Positions 9,684 to 21,900 of a stretch of DNA of 64,000 nt are shown piece after piece; the stretch's first letter is position 1, and the number at the start of each line of letters is the position of its first letter. Origin of the DNA: Cafeteria roenbergensis (taxonomy: Eukaryota > Sar > Bigyra > Bicosoecida > Cafeteriaceae). The translations under genes were made by a program, and so were the position numbers. The notes under the pieces were generated by a model. The model worked only from the letters and a program-made list of their open reading frames with translations, did no database searches and was not told the origin of the DNA. The stretch is taken from contig VLTN01000005.1 in the NCBI GenBank assembly GCA_008330645.1, forward strand, positions 682,001 to 746,000, in the 5' to 3' direction.

Positions 9684-11275
9684 ATGGAGCTCGTCGAGCG
9701 GCAGCTGGGCATGATCACCGGGGCGCGCAGCCGCCGTCGCGCCTCCGTTGCGTCCGTGCTTGCAGTCTCGCCGAGCGCGCACAAGCTTGAGGGCAACGCC
9801 GCCTTCTCCTCCCTTATCGAGTCTTTCCTCGCCGCCGTCAAGGTTATCGGAGACCGGACGCCGACGGACCGCGAGATCGAGGTGGGTGCCGAGAATGCGC
9901 TGTGCGCTGGAAAACGGCTTTGCTTGTCGCTCAGCCCCTCGGCTCGGGCTCCTTCCCGCTGAGCTCGACTTCCGCACCCCTTCCCGCCGCCCAGGGAAGG
10001 TGGCCCAGGGAAAAGAGCTGCACGGTGTGTTTGTGCCTGCCCCGGGCGCCGCGGGGGCGCTTGAGGGGGGCGCAGTGCCGTGCAGCGGCTGGCACCTGTT
10101 ATGCCGTCCCGCTGCCGCGGCTACCGCCTGCCGAGCCCATCGCGGCCACCAACCCGGCGTGACAGTGTTTTGCGCCCCGCGCCTCGCCTCCCCCGCTGGA
10201 GCTGCTTGCCGCTCCGCGGCACAGCGCCGCCAGTGGAGAGCTGCTTTGTTTCTCCACTCCTGGCCTTGCCGCCGTCAGCAAAGCCTGCTGACTCTCGCCC
10301 AACCTGGCATTCGCCGCGCTTTGGCCCACCCCCCCGCACGCGCAGACTACGCGCAAGTACCTTGAGCTGCTCGAGGCCAAGTCTGCGGAGGACCATTTGC
10401 GCGCCGTCGACGAGCTACTCTTTCAGGCGCCAACCGAGTTCATCGCGGCGACGCGCGCCCTGCAGCGGGCGGAGCGGTTCGTCTTCGCGGCAGCCAGTGG
10501 CCAGCTTGACGTTGTAAGTGCTTCGCCCCCTCGCTGCGTCCTTGTCGTGGCCACCTGCTCGCTCCCGCCCGTGACATGCCCCCCCCCCGCCCCGGCGCCC
10601 CGCCCTGCCCAGCGCGGCGACGTGCGGGCCCCTGCGTCCAGTGTCGGGCTGCGTGTGGGGCGTTGCCCCGTCGGCGCGGTGTGCGACGAGCTGCTCGCTG
10701 GTTCTCGATCCTTCGCGGCCTCGCAGGTCGACGCAGCGATCGTCGCAGACTTTCAGCTGATCCACGCTGTCGATAGGGACGGCCACACGGCTCTCATGGC
10801 TGCAGCCGCCACCGACCAGGAGGCGGTGATTCGGCTGCTGGCGGAGCGCGGGGCCAACATGAACGTGCAGGACTACGAGGGCATGACTGCGCTGCACGCA
10901 GCGGTCGAGGCCGAGGCCGTTGCTGCGGGAATGGCGCTGCTGTCGCTCGGCGCGGACCCTTGCGTTGTGTCCAGCGCCCGCCAGACCCCCCTGGACGTGG
11001 TGGCGACCATGCAGCCAAAGCAGCGGGCGGCACTGCGGTCACTGACGTTTGCGCTCCTCAAGGCGGGCGGCAAGGGCGCTGACTGGGCGGCCTTGGTGGA
11101 GAAGGAAGGTTTGCCGATCGCAGTCGCGGGCACCGCAAAGGGGGCAGAGGAAGCGTTTGCAGCAATCGATGCAGAGCACGGAAGCGAGGAGGGTGCAGAG
11201 GCTCCGCTAGTGGCAGCGGCAGCGGCGTCACCTGGGCGCAGCAAGCGACCTCAGCGTGTGGAGTTCAGCGCTTGA
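9684..11275 (+). CDS. Ankyrin-repeat protein with helical N-terminus
   Basis: Exons 9684-9881, 10346-10513 and 10727-11275 give 304 residues. The first about 120 residues are helical and unlike known domains to my eye (ERQLGMITGARSRRR, then TTRKYLELLEAKSAEDHL). Ankyrin repeats follow at roughly 140-240: DGHTALMAAAATDQEAVIRL, then EGMTALHAAVEAEAVAAGMA with SLGADP, then a weaker QTPLDVVATMQPKQRAALRS. The C-terminus is charged and Ala-rich, ending RSKRPQRVEFSA. Intron 1 is the longest in the window (464 nt) with a GTGGGT donor; intron 2 has GTAAGT, is a multiple of three (213 nt) and has no stop. The protein is probably a soluble scaffold; partners cannot be named. No orthologue recognised. Confidence 0.75.
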
Positions 11276-11597
11276 TGTCCGTGCAGACGTCAGTGCACGT
11301 GCCTAATCAATCCCCCCCCCCCGCACCTTCGTGTTCCTGCTCCCTCCCCAGCACCCTCGCCCGCTGTGTGATCGGCGTGCGTGTGTGTGCGGTCTTGTCT
11401 CCCTCCGTGCGCGCTGAGAATGCCCCGCAACAGCCTGAGCGCGCCGTACCACCACTCGGCAGAGCCATGCCGCCAGCTCATTCGACGACGCACGCAAGCG
11501 AGGCTCACGGGCCAGCCCAGCACTGGCCAACAGCTCAGTCTCGGGCCGCAATCCCCGCCCAACTGCTGCCTCCGCTGCACGGCTGCACGCTTCACGA
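11276..11597. other. Spacer between ankyrin gene and SAM carrier
   Basis: 322 bp. Contains a pyrimidine-rich stretch and a TG-rich stretch around 11370-11395. No gene seen. Confidence 0.5.
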
Positions 11598-12853
11598 ATG
11601 TCAGACGCCCCGCTCTGGGCCAAGGCCGTCGCAGGCGGAATGGCGGGCATGACCGTCGACTTCGTGCTGTACCCGCTTGACACGATCAAGACGCGAATGC
11701 AAACGCGGCCGGGCGCGGAAGGCCTGCCCCCGGGCTCGGCAATCGCACGCTCCCTGCGCTCGGGGGCCTTTTACCGAGGTGAGCGGGGCAGGCGAGGAGG
11801 ACTCGCTGTCGCACCCGCGGCAGCCCCAGCGACTGACAGCCTTGCTTGAAGCGCGCCCTTCCCCATCCGGCGTCCTCGCCCCGTGTCCCATGCGCAAGGC
11901 CGCTTTTGCTTTGCCCGCAGGGCTCGCAAGCGCGATGGCGGGCTCGTTTCCCGGAGCTGCGACGTTTTGGACAACCTACGAGATGGTCAAGGCCACCGCC
12001 GCGCCACTGGTGGGCACTGGCATTGCGCCCGTCGTGGCTGCGGCATCGGCCGACGTGGCGGTCGTTGCGGTGCGCAACCCGTTCGAGGTCGTTAAGCAGC
12101 AGATGCAAAGCGGCATGCACGCGAACACCATGTCAGCAGTGCGGCGCATCCTGTCGGTCGACGGCATGCGCGGCTTCTACGCGGGCTACGGTTCCACAGT
12201 GCTTCGCGAGATTCCGTTTGACGCAATTGGTGAGCTTGGCTGCTGGGGGGAGGGTTCGCTCTGTGTCACGAGAGAGTTCTGCTGGAAACGCTTGCAATTG
12301 GCCGTCATTGGCTGCCGCCTCCGGGTCACGCAAGCGGCGGGGGCAACCGAAAGACGGGAGAAGCATAATTGCAGTGGCTGGGTGGCCAAGCATCCTATTG
12401 GGACGATGGCGCCGCCTCTTCTCCCAATCACAGTCCCGCAACGCCATTCCGCTGTGTGTCGAGATTCCGTTGCTCGCAGAGTTCGGACTGTACGAGCTGA
12501 TGAAGCGAAAGCTGGTGCAGCACCGCAGGCGCGACCTGGTCCTATGGGAGAACGCGGCTTTGGGGTCTGTGGCGGGGGGAGTTGCGGCAGCGCTCACCAC
12601 CCCGCTCGACGTTGTCAAAACGCGTTTGATGACCCAGACGAACACGGCGGTCGCCGACCGGTACACGGGGGTTGTTGACGCGCTCCGGCGCGTCTACGCC
12701 ACGGAAGGGCCGATGGCGCTGCTGAGCGGAATTGGGCCGCGGGTGCTGTGGATCAGCGTGGGCGGCGCCATCTTTATCGGAAGCTACGAAGAGTTTCGTC
12801 GTCGTCTGGCGCCCCCGCGCGCACCCAAAGTCGCAGGGGAGGAGAGGGAGTGA
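11598..12853 (+). CDS. SAMC: Mitochondrial (or plastid) S-adenosylmethionine carrier, SLC25 family
   Basis: Exchanges SAM for S-adenosylhomocysteine across the organelle inner membrane. Exons 11598-11778, 11921-12229 and 12480-12853 give 287 residues, normal for the family, with the three tandem carrier repeats. Their signature motifs are YPLDTIKTRMQ (repeat 1), NPFEVVKQQMQ (repeat 2) and TPLDVVKTRLM (repeat 3). Specific SAM-carrier marks are YRGLASAMAGSFPGAATFW after helix 2 and REIPFDAIEFGLYELMK across intron 2, which match PET8/SLC25A26 closely. That junction also fixes the acceptor at 12479 rather than a site further upstream. Introns are GTGAGC/CGCAG. The stop lies 106 bp from the stop of the convergent giant gene. 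Targeting to mitochondrion versus plastid cannot be read from the sequence. Confidence 0.88.
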
Positions 12854-12959
12854 TGACCATGATGCGTGTCTGGCATTCGTCCCTGCTTTTTCGGCCCAAG
12901 GCTCTCGCGTTGCTCCTCGTTCCGGCCGAAGGCCGCCCGCCCCTCAACGGGCAGCCCAG

Positions 12960-15900
12960 TCACTCACGCTCCGGCTTGAGACTCTCAAGCTCACTCGATG
13001 GCTCGGCCGGCGCGGCTCGCGGCGGCTGTTCACGCGCCTCGTGCCCAGGCATGGCCGCAAGGCTCCGCTCGCTGGGGGCGCTGAGAGCCGTGCTCCTGAG
13101 CCGCTTTGACGCCCCCACCGTGCCAAAGACGCTGCGCCGGCCCCGGCCCCGCTGGGCCACCGCTGAAGTGCTCTGCTCTCTTCTCAGAATCGTGACGTCG
13201 CGTGACAGGGAGTGCAGCTGCCTCGCTTGCTCCTCGAAGCGGCCCCGGAACGCTTGCCATGCAGCTGGGTCGGTGGGAGGTCCGTGCGCCAGCATTGCCA
13301 TGTCCCTCCGAAGCTGCTCGTCAGCTTCGCTCCCGCCGCCGTCCGCCTTGGACCCTGCGGCTCCGGCCTGTGTCATCATGGGGTTCGACACGATGCTCTT
13401 GGTCGCTACCTGCATCTTCGCGTCGCGGTCAGGGTCAAAGTCGCGGGAGCCCCTGCCCTTGGTTGCGCGGAAGCAGATGCTGGAATTGCACACCAGAAGC
13501 ATTTCGGCAACGAACACAGCTGCCAGGTACATTCCGGTGAGGAAAATGATGACCAAAGTGACAATCGTCACGGCATCCCTGGACGCATCCGCGCCGCTGC
13601 GGTCAAGGCGCCCGCTCTCGAACATGACGCCCGCAAGGCAAACCAGAATGGAGGAGGCCAGTAAGAACGTTGCTACAGTGTTGTAATTCATGAGGTTTCG
13701 CAGCGTTCCGTTGAGCAGGTTGACCGAAGACCTGACCTCTTTGCCGGCAACTGCCGCAGAGGCAAGAGAGCTGCCTTCTCCAGAGCGCTGCCCCGCCGTC
13801 ACTGCGCGCTCCAGATCTGTGTTCACGAGCGCGATGCTGTCGAACTCGCCTTGGATCTTGTAGTGGATGCTCGTTGCGGAACGCCCTTGCTTGCTCGCCG
13901 TCTGCGCTGCCGCTTTCCACGAGGTTGCGACCTTGGAAAACTCGTCGCGTCCCAGGTAGGGCCTGAAGTACACCTGCATCGTGTAGCTCACGAAGAGCAC
14001 GAGCAGGACGAACGCCATTTGAAAGTCGGGAGCGTCAGCGAACATCAGGCTTGCCATGGCGACGAGGAACTTCCTTGCGAGCAGGACCAAAATCCAAAAG
14101 TAAAACTCGGGCCGGAATGCGTAGTACAACCGGTTGAAGGCCTTGCGGAACTCAAAGGCGCGCTGCTGTGCCTTGGTCATCGTGCGTGTGGCGCTGTAGC
14201 CCACTCCGTAGCATCGCAACAGCTGGTCCAGCATGATGACGTGCTTGCGGCCTCCGGTGCACGTGATGAAGAAGCAGAACACGGGAAAGCCAATGGTGTA
14301 GGCGCCCAGCGCAATCAGCGCGGGAAACATGAGCGTCTCGTGCACGCCTCCAGGCCGGTCACAAGGCTCGAACACTGCTTGGAGGTACAACTTGCCGTCC
14401 GGAGGCGACGTAGGCACGCAGTTGAAAACGTCCAAAATCTGCTTGCTCACGTACAGGTAGAGGAAGTACAGCATGATCATGTAGCCAGCGACGATCTTGC
14501 CTGCATGGCTGTTGGCCTCCCGCCATTGGCTTCCTCGCGTGATCTTGGAGTAGCAGAGCCCAGCGAGCCACGCGAAGAGTAGCACAACTCCGCAGCCAAC
14601 CGGGATGGCCATGATGATGAACCACTTGGTGACGAACGCAATGTCCGGGATGAGGCACTCGGGGGCGGTGATCTCCAGGTTGAGGTTGAAGGCAGACATG
14701 AGGTGAAACAGGTCCTGCACGACCTGGGGCCAAGTGATCCGCGCCGATGCAAAAATGGCAAGCACCTGGAAGTAGTCGATGCCAATCTGGACGAGCGCCA
14801 CGTCAACGTTTGACTTGTTCATAAAGTACGCTGCAACAGCGGCTCCCATTGCGATGACCACAAACGCGATGATGAGGAGCTCCGGCGAGTCGGGGCACTT
14901 GACACACTCTCCGGCGCGGCGGTAGAAGGAGAGATCGCACGACGCACAGCGAAATTCTGGCGCCACAGACCGATACCCCGGCGCGCAGAGGTTCTCGCCC
15001 AGGCACGACGACTGCGGGGAGCAAGGCACGATGCACACGTCCCGGCCCTCGATTGCGAATGCAGGAGGGCACGCACCGGACATCGACTGGGACCCGAAGC
15101 TGTCCGACGAGTTCAAGTTGAACCAGCCAGGGAGGGGCACCGGCATCGTGTGTTGCGACATCGGGTCAGTCTCCTGCAGCTGCCTCCCGAGCGCCACCAA
15201 GACTGCCTCTGCGACGTAGCCCATGCACACGCCTCCCTCGGGACAGGGCAGACAGCTCTGCCCCGGGCGACCGAACCAGCCGGCGTCGCAGACAGCGTTG
15301 AGAGCGCGAGTGCGCGGGAAGACGCCTCGGAATCCAGCCTGCCCAGCCACGAAGAGCGAGATGTTCTTGTACCCCACGCTGGTGCTTACCATGTCGCACT
15401 GGATCACCGTCTCGCCTTCCTCGCGCCGTCGCTTGGTGTGCTTGCAAGGCACGCCAGCAATGGACGCCGTAAGCCGCATTTCCTCGGCAGTCCAGCCCTG
15501 CTCGATTGCGAGCTCGAAGTTCCCGAAGTTGCTCCCCAAGATGTCCACGGCACGAGTGGCAGCGTCGGAATCGTCCGCCAGCCCGTGCATCCGCACAGTC
15601 TGGGGATTCGTCAGATCGATTACGGGGGGCTCGTAGCTCAGCACTGCCGGATCAGCCGCGCGGAAGTCCATTCCTGGCTGGAACCGGCGCTCCCCGTCAA
15701 GAGCCAAGCTGGCGTCCAAGAGTTCGACGTTGACCTGCTTCCCGACGCCCACTCCCGCAGGAGCCGAGAAGCGAATCTCGTCATGCGTTTGGTACATCGT
15801 GGAATCGATCTGGCACCCCTCGACTCTTGCTGGCCTTCCCGAGCCACCAAAGACCCTGGCGTTGGTGATGCAGGGGCAGGAGGTCCGGTCGGAGTTGAGG

Positions 15901-18900
15901 CACCCGGGGCTCTGCACCGTGACGCGGACGTAGTACAGCGAGAGCCTGTTGGCGATTTCGATCGGTATGGACGCGGTGGAGTTGACGTAGGCTGGAGTCG
16001 GCCCAAAGTTGCCACCGGCGATGGACATGGTCAGGCCGCCCTTGGTCGGAGCCAGCCTGGGGCTGAGGTTTCCCGAAAAGAAGGGGGCGTCGTAGAGGAA
16101 CTTGGGGAGCTGCTGCCCGCCTGCGGATAGGAGGTTGCCTGCGACATAGAGGAGCACGTCCTTTCGCCCCAGGCCCGGCGGAACCGTGAGCTCAATGAGA
16201 GTGTGCGTGTACCTGAGCACCGATGAGGCTGAAACCTTGCCCTGGCCGATGAAGCTGTCGCGCTCCCGCTCGGCCATGGTGTCACCGCAACTAAGCGAAT
16301 CGGAGCCACGGCCGGGCCACGAAAGGAACGGGCAATGCCCCAGGACATCCGCGGCCCCAAAGTTTTCCCCCTCCAAGACGAGGGAGTAGCCGCCCATGGT
16401 GGGCCCCCCGATCGTAAAGCTCGAGTCGGCAGCGTTTGCCCGGCGAGTGGTGACGCCGTCCATAACCACGCTCATCGAGCGGATCACTGGCGGGGAGTAG
16501 GAAAGAGCCTTCGTGGCAACGGTGCCCTGAATGTCGGCAACATCCACGCGCCCGACAAGATCGCGCCCGGAGCCAGCAGGGAGCGTGCAGTTCAGCAGCG
16601 AATGGGACAGGCGCACCACATTGAGGCATTTCAGGACGAGAGATGCAGCATCCCTGCCAAACGTCACGTCCACCAGCTGGCTGTCGGTCGAGCGCAGGGC
16701 GTTCGGGAAGATGCCAAAGTTTGCACCTGCAACCAGGACCGAAGAACCCCCTTGGGTTGGGAGGGAGCCCGAAGCGGACGTGACGCTTGTGATCCGAGCG
16801 GGCGCATACTCGATCCTGAAAGTCTCCGGCACTGAAGCTGTTCCGCCGTCGTCGGGAGCCACACCAAGCGTGACAACGCGCACCGTAAAGCCGCCCGCCA
16901 GCCCCAGTCTGGTGCCATCTCCCTCACCTTCAAATGTGTCGAACTCCAAACAAGTATGCTCGGTTGGGCTGGAACCGGGGCACGGACGCACCTTGCCCTT
17001 CAGCCGCGCAGCAGGGTCCCGAAGGTATGGGCGGCAGTCGACCAGCCCTCCAGCCCCGTCAGAGTAGGTCTCGGCGGAGTACATGGCATCAAAGTACTCA
17101 ATCCGAACCAACGGGCACGGGCCAAAGTTCTTCCCAAGCACACGAACCTTGCCAGAGCCGTCGGTGGGGATCTTGGCTGCGGCGCGGAGCACATCTTGCG
17201 CCGGAGAGACGGTGCCATCAGTCACAACCTGGAACTGCGCGATTTCTGGCCGCGCGTAGCTGATGAACATCTCGTCGGAGAGGAGCCGCTGCTGGCCTGT
17301 GAAGCGCTCCAGCCGGACCGTCACTTTCGCGCCTTGCCCTGGCGGGACCACGCCGTACACGTCCCACACTGCGCTCCCACCCTGAACGCGACTTTGCGAG
17401 GAAATCGTAGCCAGCACCGCGTCGCCGTAGGCCTGCCAAAGCGGATCCTGCTCGTTGGTTGGGTCCGTCGGGGGTGGCGGCAGCAGGCTGCCCGTTGCTG
17501 GATCCAGAAGACGCGCTGGCACGTCTCCAATGAACAGCACCAGGCGCTTTGCAAGGGGATCCAAGTCGCGGACCAGGAGGTGCACAGCTTCGTCCAAAGT
17601 GGCCCTGCTTCCGGTGGTGGGCACATTCGACATGTCGATGCCCGATGACATGCCGCTAAACATGGGAGACTGTTCGCGGAATGCAACTTGCGCGCTCTGA
17701 GTCTGTGTTTCAAGCTGGTCGTTGTTGATGTTCAGCCCGACAGAGAGCAGGCTCAGACGAATCGTGCCTTCCTTGGCCATCGTATACAGCTCCACGCGTG
17801 TGTGGTCCCAGTCTCCCACAATCAGGGAATCCGACCGCCAAGCTGTCGATGGGGTGGCAGGCACAGAGTCAGCCAGCTCCACGCTACGCCAAATGCCATC
17901 CGGGCGGCCCAGCGTGTCTGGGTGAGCGCCGAAGTTGTTGCCAAGAATCACAATCTTTTGTACTGTGGAGCAGTCCCAAGCAGCCTTGTCGGGCGTGCCC
18001 TGCTGGGAGAACGACGAGCCAAAGAGAGCTGCCTCGCACTCTGCAGTCTCGTTGGGCGCGCCACGGAAGGAGGGCCGGGAGTTCGAAGCACCTTTGATCG
18101 TGGGTGGGTCAAATGTGAACATCGTCGAGGGCGTCGCCTCTGACACCCCAGGCCCGTTGCCCAACTCATCGAGCTGCAGGGTCGCCGCGGGAGCCTTGGC
18201 CGGAACGGAACCCACCCTCACTGGAATAAACGCTCCGCCCCCGTCAGTTGGGAGGTCAAATTCCACCAGAGCCACCCCGCCTCCAAGATCGACTGGCGGG
18301 CGAGGGCGGAACACAGTCCGAGCCACGCCATTGCCAAACACAACGACCAGGTCCGACAGTGCGTCTTGAATCGGGGCATTCTTGACAGTGAGCGTAACCG
18401 TTGTGGGGGAGCTTGGGCTTGAGAAAGTCGGGGCGCTGGCTGGGTCCATGCCCGTAACCTCGGGGGTTGCGAAAGCAAAGCTCTCTGCCGACGGGCTGCT
18501 GGATTGCCCTCCTACGACGACCGTCACTCGGTGCAGCGGCCCGCTCCCCGGCTCCGTAATGAACCAGAGACTGTTGTGCCCGTCTCCCACCAGCCCGAAG
18601 TCGGGGGAGTACTCTGTCCCCGTTGGTCCGTACTTGACAGACTGAAGGAAGCTGCCAACCGAACGGTCCGTGAACCGGAAGTTGGATGGGCCAAAATTCT
18701 TGCCAGTGACCTCGACATACTGGCCTCCCGCCGGAGAGGCTGGAGCTGCGGCAGCCGGGAGCGGTGGCACACCCGAGGGGCTGCTGCCGGGATGGATGAG
18801 AATTTGGTCGATCTCCGGAGGCCCGTAGTCGGTCACAGGCTCCGAGTTGCGTTGGGAGTCGATGACAACTGTCCAGCCAAGCCTGTCTCCGGCGCCCGCT

Positions 18901-21900
18901 GCCGAAAGGCAGTTGATAGCAGTGTGGCTCAGAATCGTGCACCACGAAGGCGAGAATTCCGCAGTTATCGCCGCTGCGCTGGGCGAGCCCTCGTCCAGCG
19001 CCGCCGTGTACCACACTTGGAACGAATCCTCTTGTCCGAAAATGTAGTTGCCGCCTCCCGGGCCAAAGTTGTAGCCGATGATCGTCACCTGCTGGCCGCC
19101 TTGGGTCGACGCGTCCGTGGACCCCTGTCCCTCGAACCGGACAATCGAAGGCTGCGCGTACGACGTGCCGGCCACGAATGCGTCTGCCTCTTGCCCTGCG
19201 ACGTTGACCGTCCAGCTGTGGTTCCGCCCTGTGCCCGGGGCAGTCTGGCACATGATTTGCGACACGCTCGGTGGCCCCGAGATGACGGCGCAGTTCGTTG
19301 CCCGGTACCTGCGAGGCGCAGTCGGCGGGCCGTACTCCACAGAGAGCAGGAGCCTGGCCGAGTGATCGACGGGGCCAAAGTGGTAGCCCGTCACGAATAC
19401 GTTTGCACCGCCCTCCGTCGGGGAGCCCGTGGCGCCTGGTCCCGAGACCTTGGAAATCACAGGCGGCAGGTATGCCAGGCCTTGCGTGTCCGGATCTGTC
19501 GTCGTTTCGCTCTCCACGCCAGCAATCACCACACGAAGTACGTGCCGTTTGCCAGCGTACGGGATCGTTTCGCACACGATCTGGGTGTGGGACAGCGCGC
19601 CCGCGCCATGAGCGCAACGGTTCAGCTCTCCCACAGTCGCGTCCTCATTGCCAAAGAGAACACGGACAGCTGTGCCAGGCGGGCCGAAGTTGCTGCCTTG
19701 GATCAAAACCTTCTGGGTGCCGCTCGTGTCGAGCGTCCAAATCGTGTACCCATCCGAGTTGGCCGACCCGGCTGTCGCCTGGGAGGGAGTTGTAACTCCA
19801 AGCCTGCCATCGTCGGTCAGCGACGCATTGTTTGACAGCACGGTGGGAGGCGCATGGGCAAATCTGGTCGCCTCTCGCAGGTCCGAGGTGGCTTTTTGCC
19901 CATTGACGTCGAGCACCCAGTCGAGGTCCTTGCCCGCGCTCGGCCCGGCAACGCACTGGAAGCTCGAGTGTCCTCCAGTTCCTGGGACCGGGGTGCACCA
20001 AAATTTGCATGGCGGATCGGCAAGTCGCTGCCCGTCCGAGTCCCGGAGGCTGCACCCGTACCGGAGAGACCGCGAAGCGCTGGCGGGACCCAGGTTGGAA
20101 CCAGTGACCACAACCAGGTTGAGCGCGCCGCCGGCAGTGTTCAGGTTGGAGTTGCCCGTGATCGTAAGGACTTCGGGAGTGGCGAAGGACACTGTCGCCT
20201 GCGAAAGCAGGTCGAACGACAAGCGGACCCACACGTTGGTGCCCTGGCTTTGCACTTCGACATCCCAGAGCCAGGCGGCTCCGGACCCCTCGGGGCTGGA
20301 GCACTGGATTTCGTTCGCCGCTGTGACCGAGCAAGCTTCACCGCCGCCCTTGTCCTGAAGCGCGATGGGTTCGCGGCCGTTTCCCGCAAGGCTGGCGCGA
20401 ACCACGGAGCCGGCCGCAACATTCCTGCACTCGAAGAGCACATGGGCACCGCCGGCTGTCGGCAGCCGGGTCTTGTTGCCTCCCTCGATGCTGACAGAAG
20501 CGATGCGGGCAGAATTGCTGATGTCGGCGGTGACAACGGCAATGACCGGAACCACAGCCTCGCCGCCGTACTGGTCCCGGGCCCTCACCGGAACGGCATA
20601 GGCTTGCCGCACAAGCCGACCGCGCAGGTAGAACGGCTGGCGGTTGGCGAACGAGTCCGTGCCGGGAGGCGCTGGGTCCGTTGCGAACCCAAGTTGGCTC
20701 GTCTCGGTGTCGACCCGGAAAATTGGTGCCCCTGTCAGGGTGCCGTCCACAGTGGGGTACGAGAGAGACGTGTTGCCGAGGTTGCTATAGACTGCAGCTG
20801 CAAACTCGCTGCCGCTGTCAATGTCAAACTCAAGCGCGATGGCGTCCAGGTCAAGACTGGTCAGATTGCTGTCGACGTCGAGGAGAATCGGCAACTTGCC
20901 ATAGGTGCCATTCACGGCATCTTCGTCGACAACATTTAGCTTCGGAGCAAACAGTGCCGACGAATACGTGGACGAGCTCACGGCCATGTCCGCGACGGAC
21001 ACCATCACGAAGGACCTCCCCCACGCGGACGTGGAGTCTGCCGACGCCCGAATGTCAGGGCTGTCATTCAGGTCGGAGGCGCGAATAGTGATGCGACCAG
21101 AGGCCTGATGGGCTTCTTGCGTGCTGAGCTCAGTCGCTCGGACAGTGATTGTGTGCGAGCCGACTTGCTCGAAGTCGAACTGGCCTCGGTACTCTGACTC
21201 TGGTACGGCTGGCCTGACGGTCGAGATGACACCTGAGAGTGCATCGATCACGAACATAGAGTCGACAAGCTTGTTGCCGCTTGCCACAATGTCGAATCTG
21301 AGAGGGTTCGCCTCTGGGTCGACAACCACCACGCCAGACTCCGCGAGGAGCGTGCCATTCAGCAGCCTCCTGCGGGAACGCAGGCCGAAGGTTGGCGTCG
21401 AGCCCTCTGCGACCTCGCCGATGAACAGGGTTTGGTCGAGCAGCTCAGGAGGCTCGTTTACGTCAATGATGCGAATCGTCACGAACGCCAAAGTCTCAAC
21501 GTCCGAGGATGACGCAACGAAGGCACGGACTGCGACGACGTATAGGCTTTGCTCTTCAAAGTCGAGCACTGCTCTCTGAACTGTCATCTGCCCAGTGCAC
21601 ACGTCAATTGCGAAGATGCTCTGGGATGCCTGACTCATGCGCGTGAGAGCGCCCGAGGCGGGGTCCACGGCGTACACTGTGCTGATTCCGTAGGCAATTT
21701 GCTGGTCAGCCGCGTCGATGACAGCTGTCACGCGGTCGGGCCCAATCTCGGTGCCTTCAGGACTGTTCTCTGCCACTGAAAGGGTGTAGTTTCCGACCAC
21801 AGGCGGGTTGAGGCGGCAAGAAATATCCGCATCGGTCCAAGAGGGCTGCTCCGGGTAAGTGCCCCTGCAAAATGTGGTCGTGGCGCCCACTTGGGTGTAG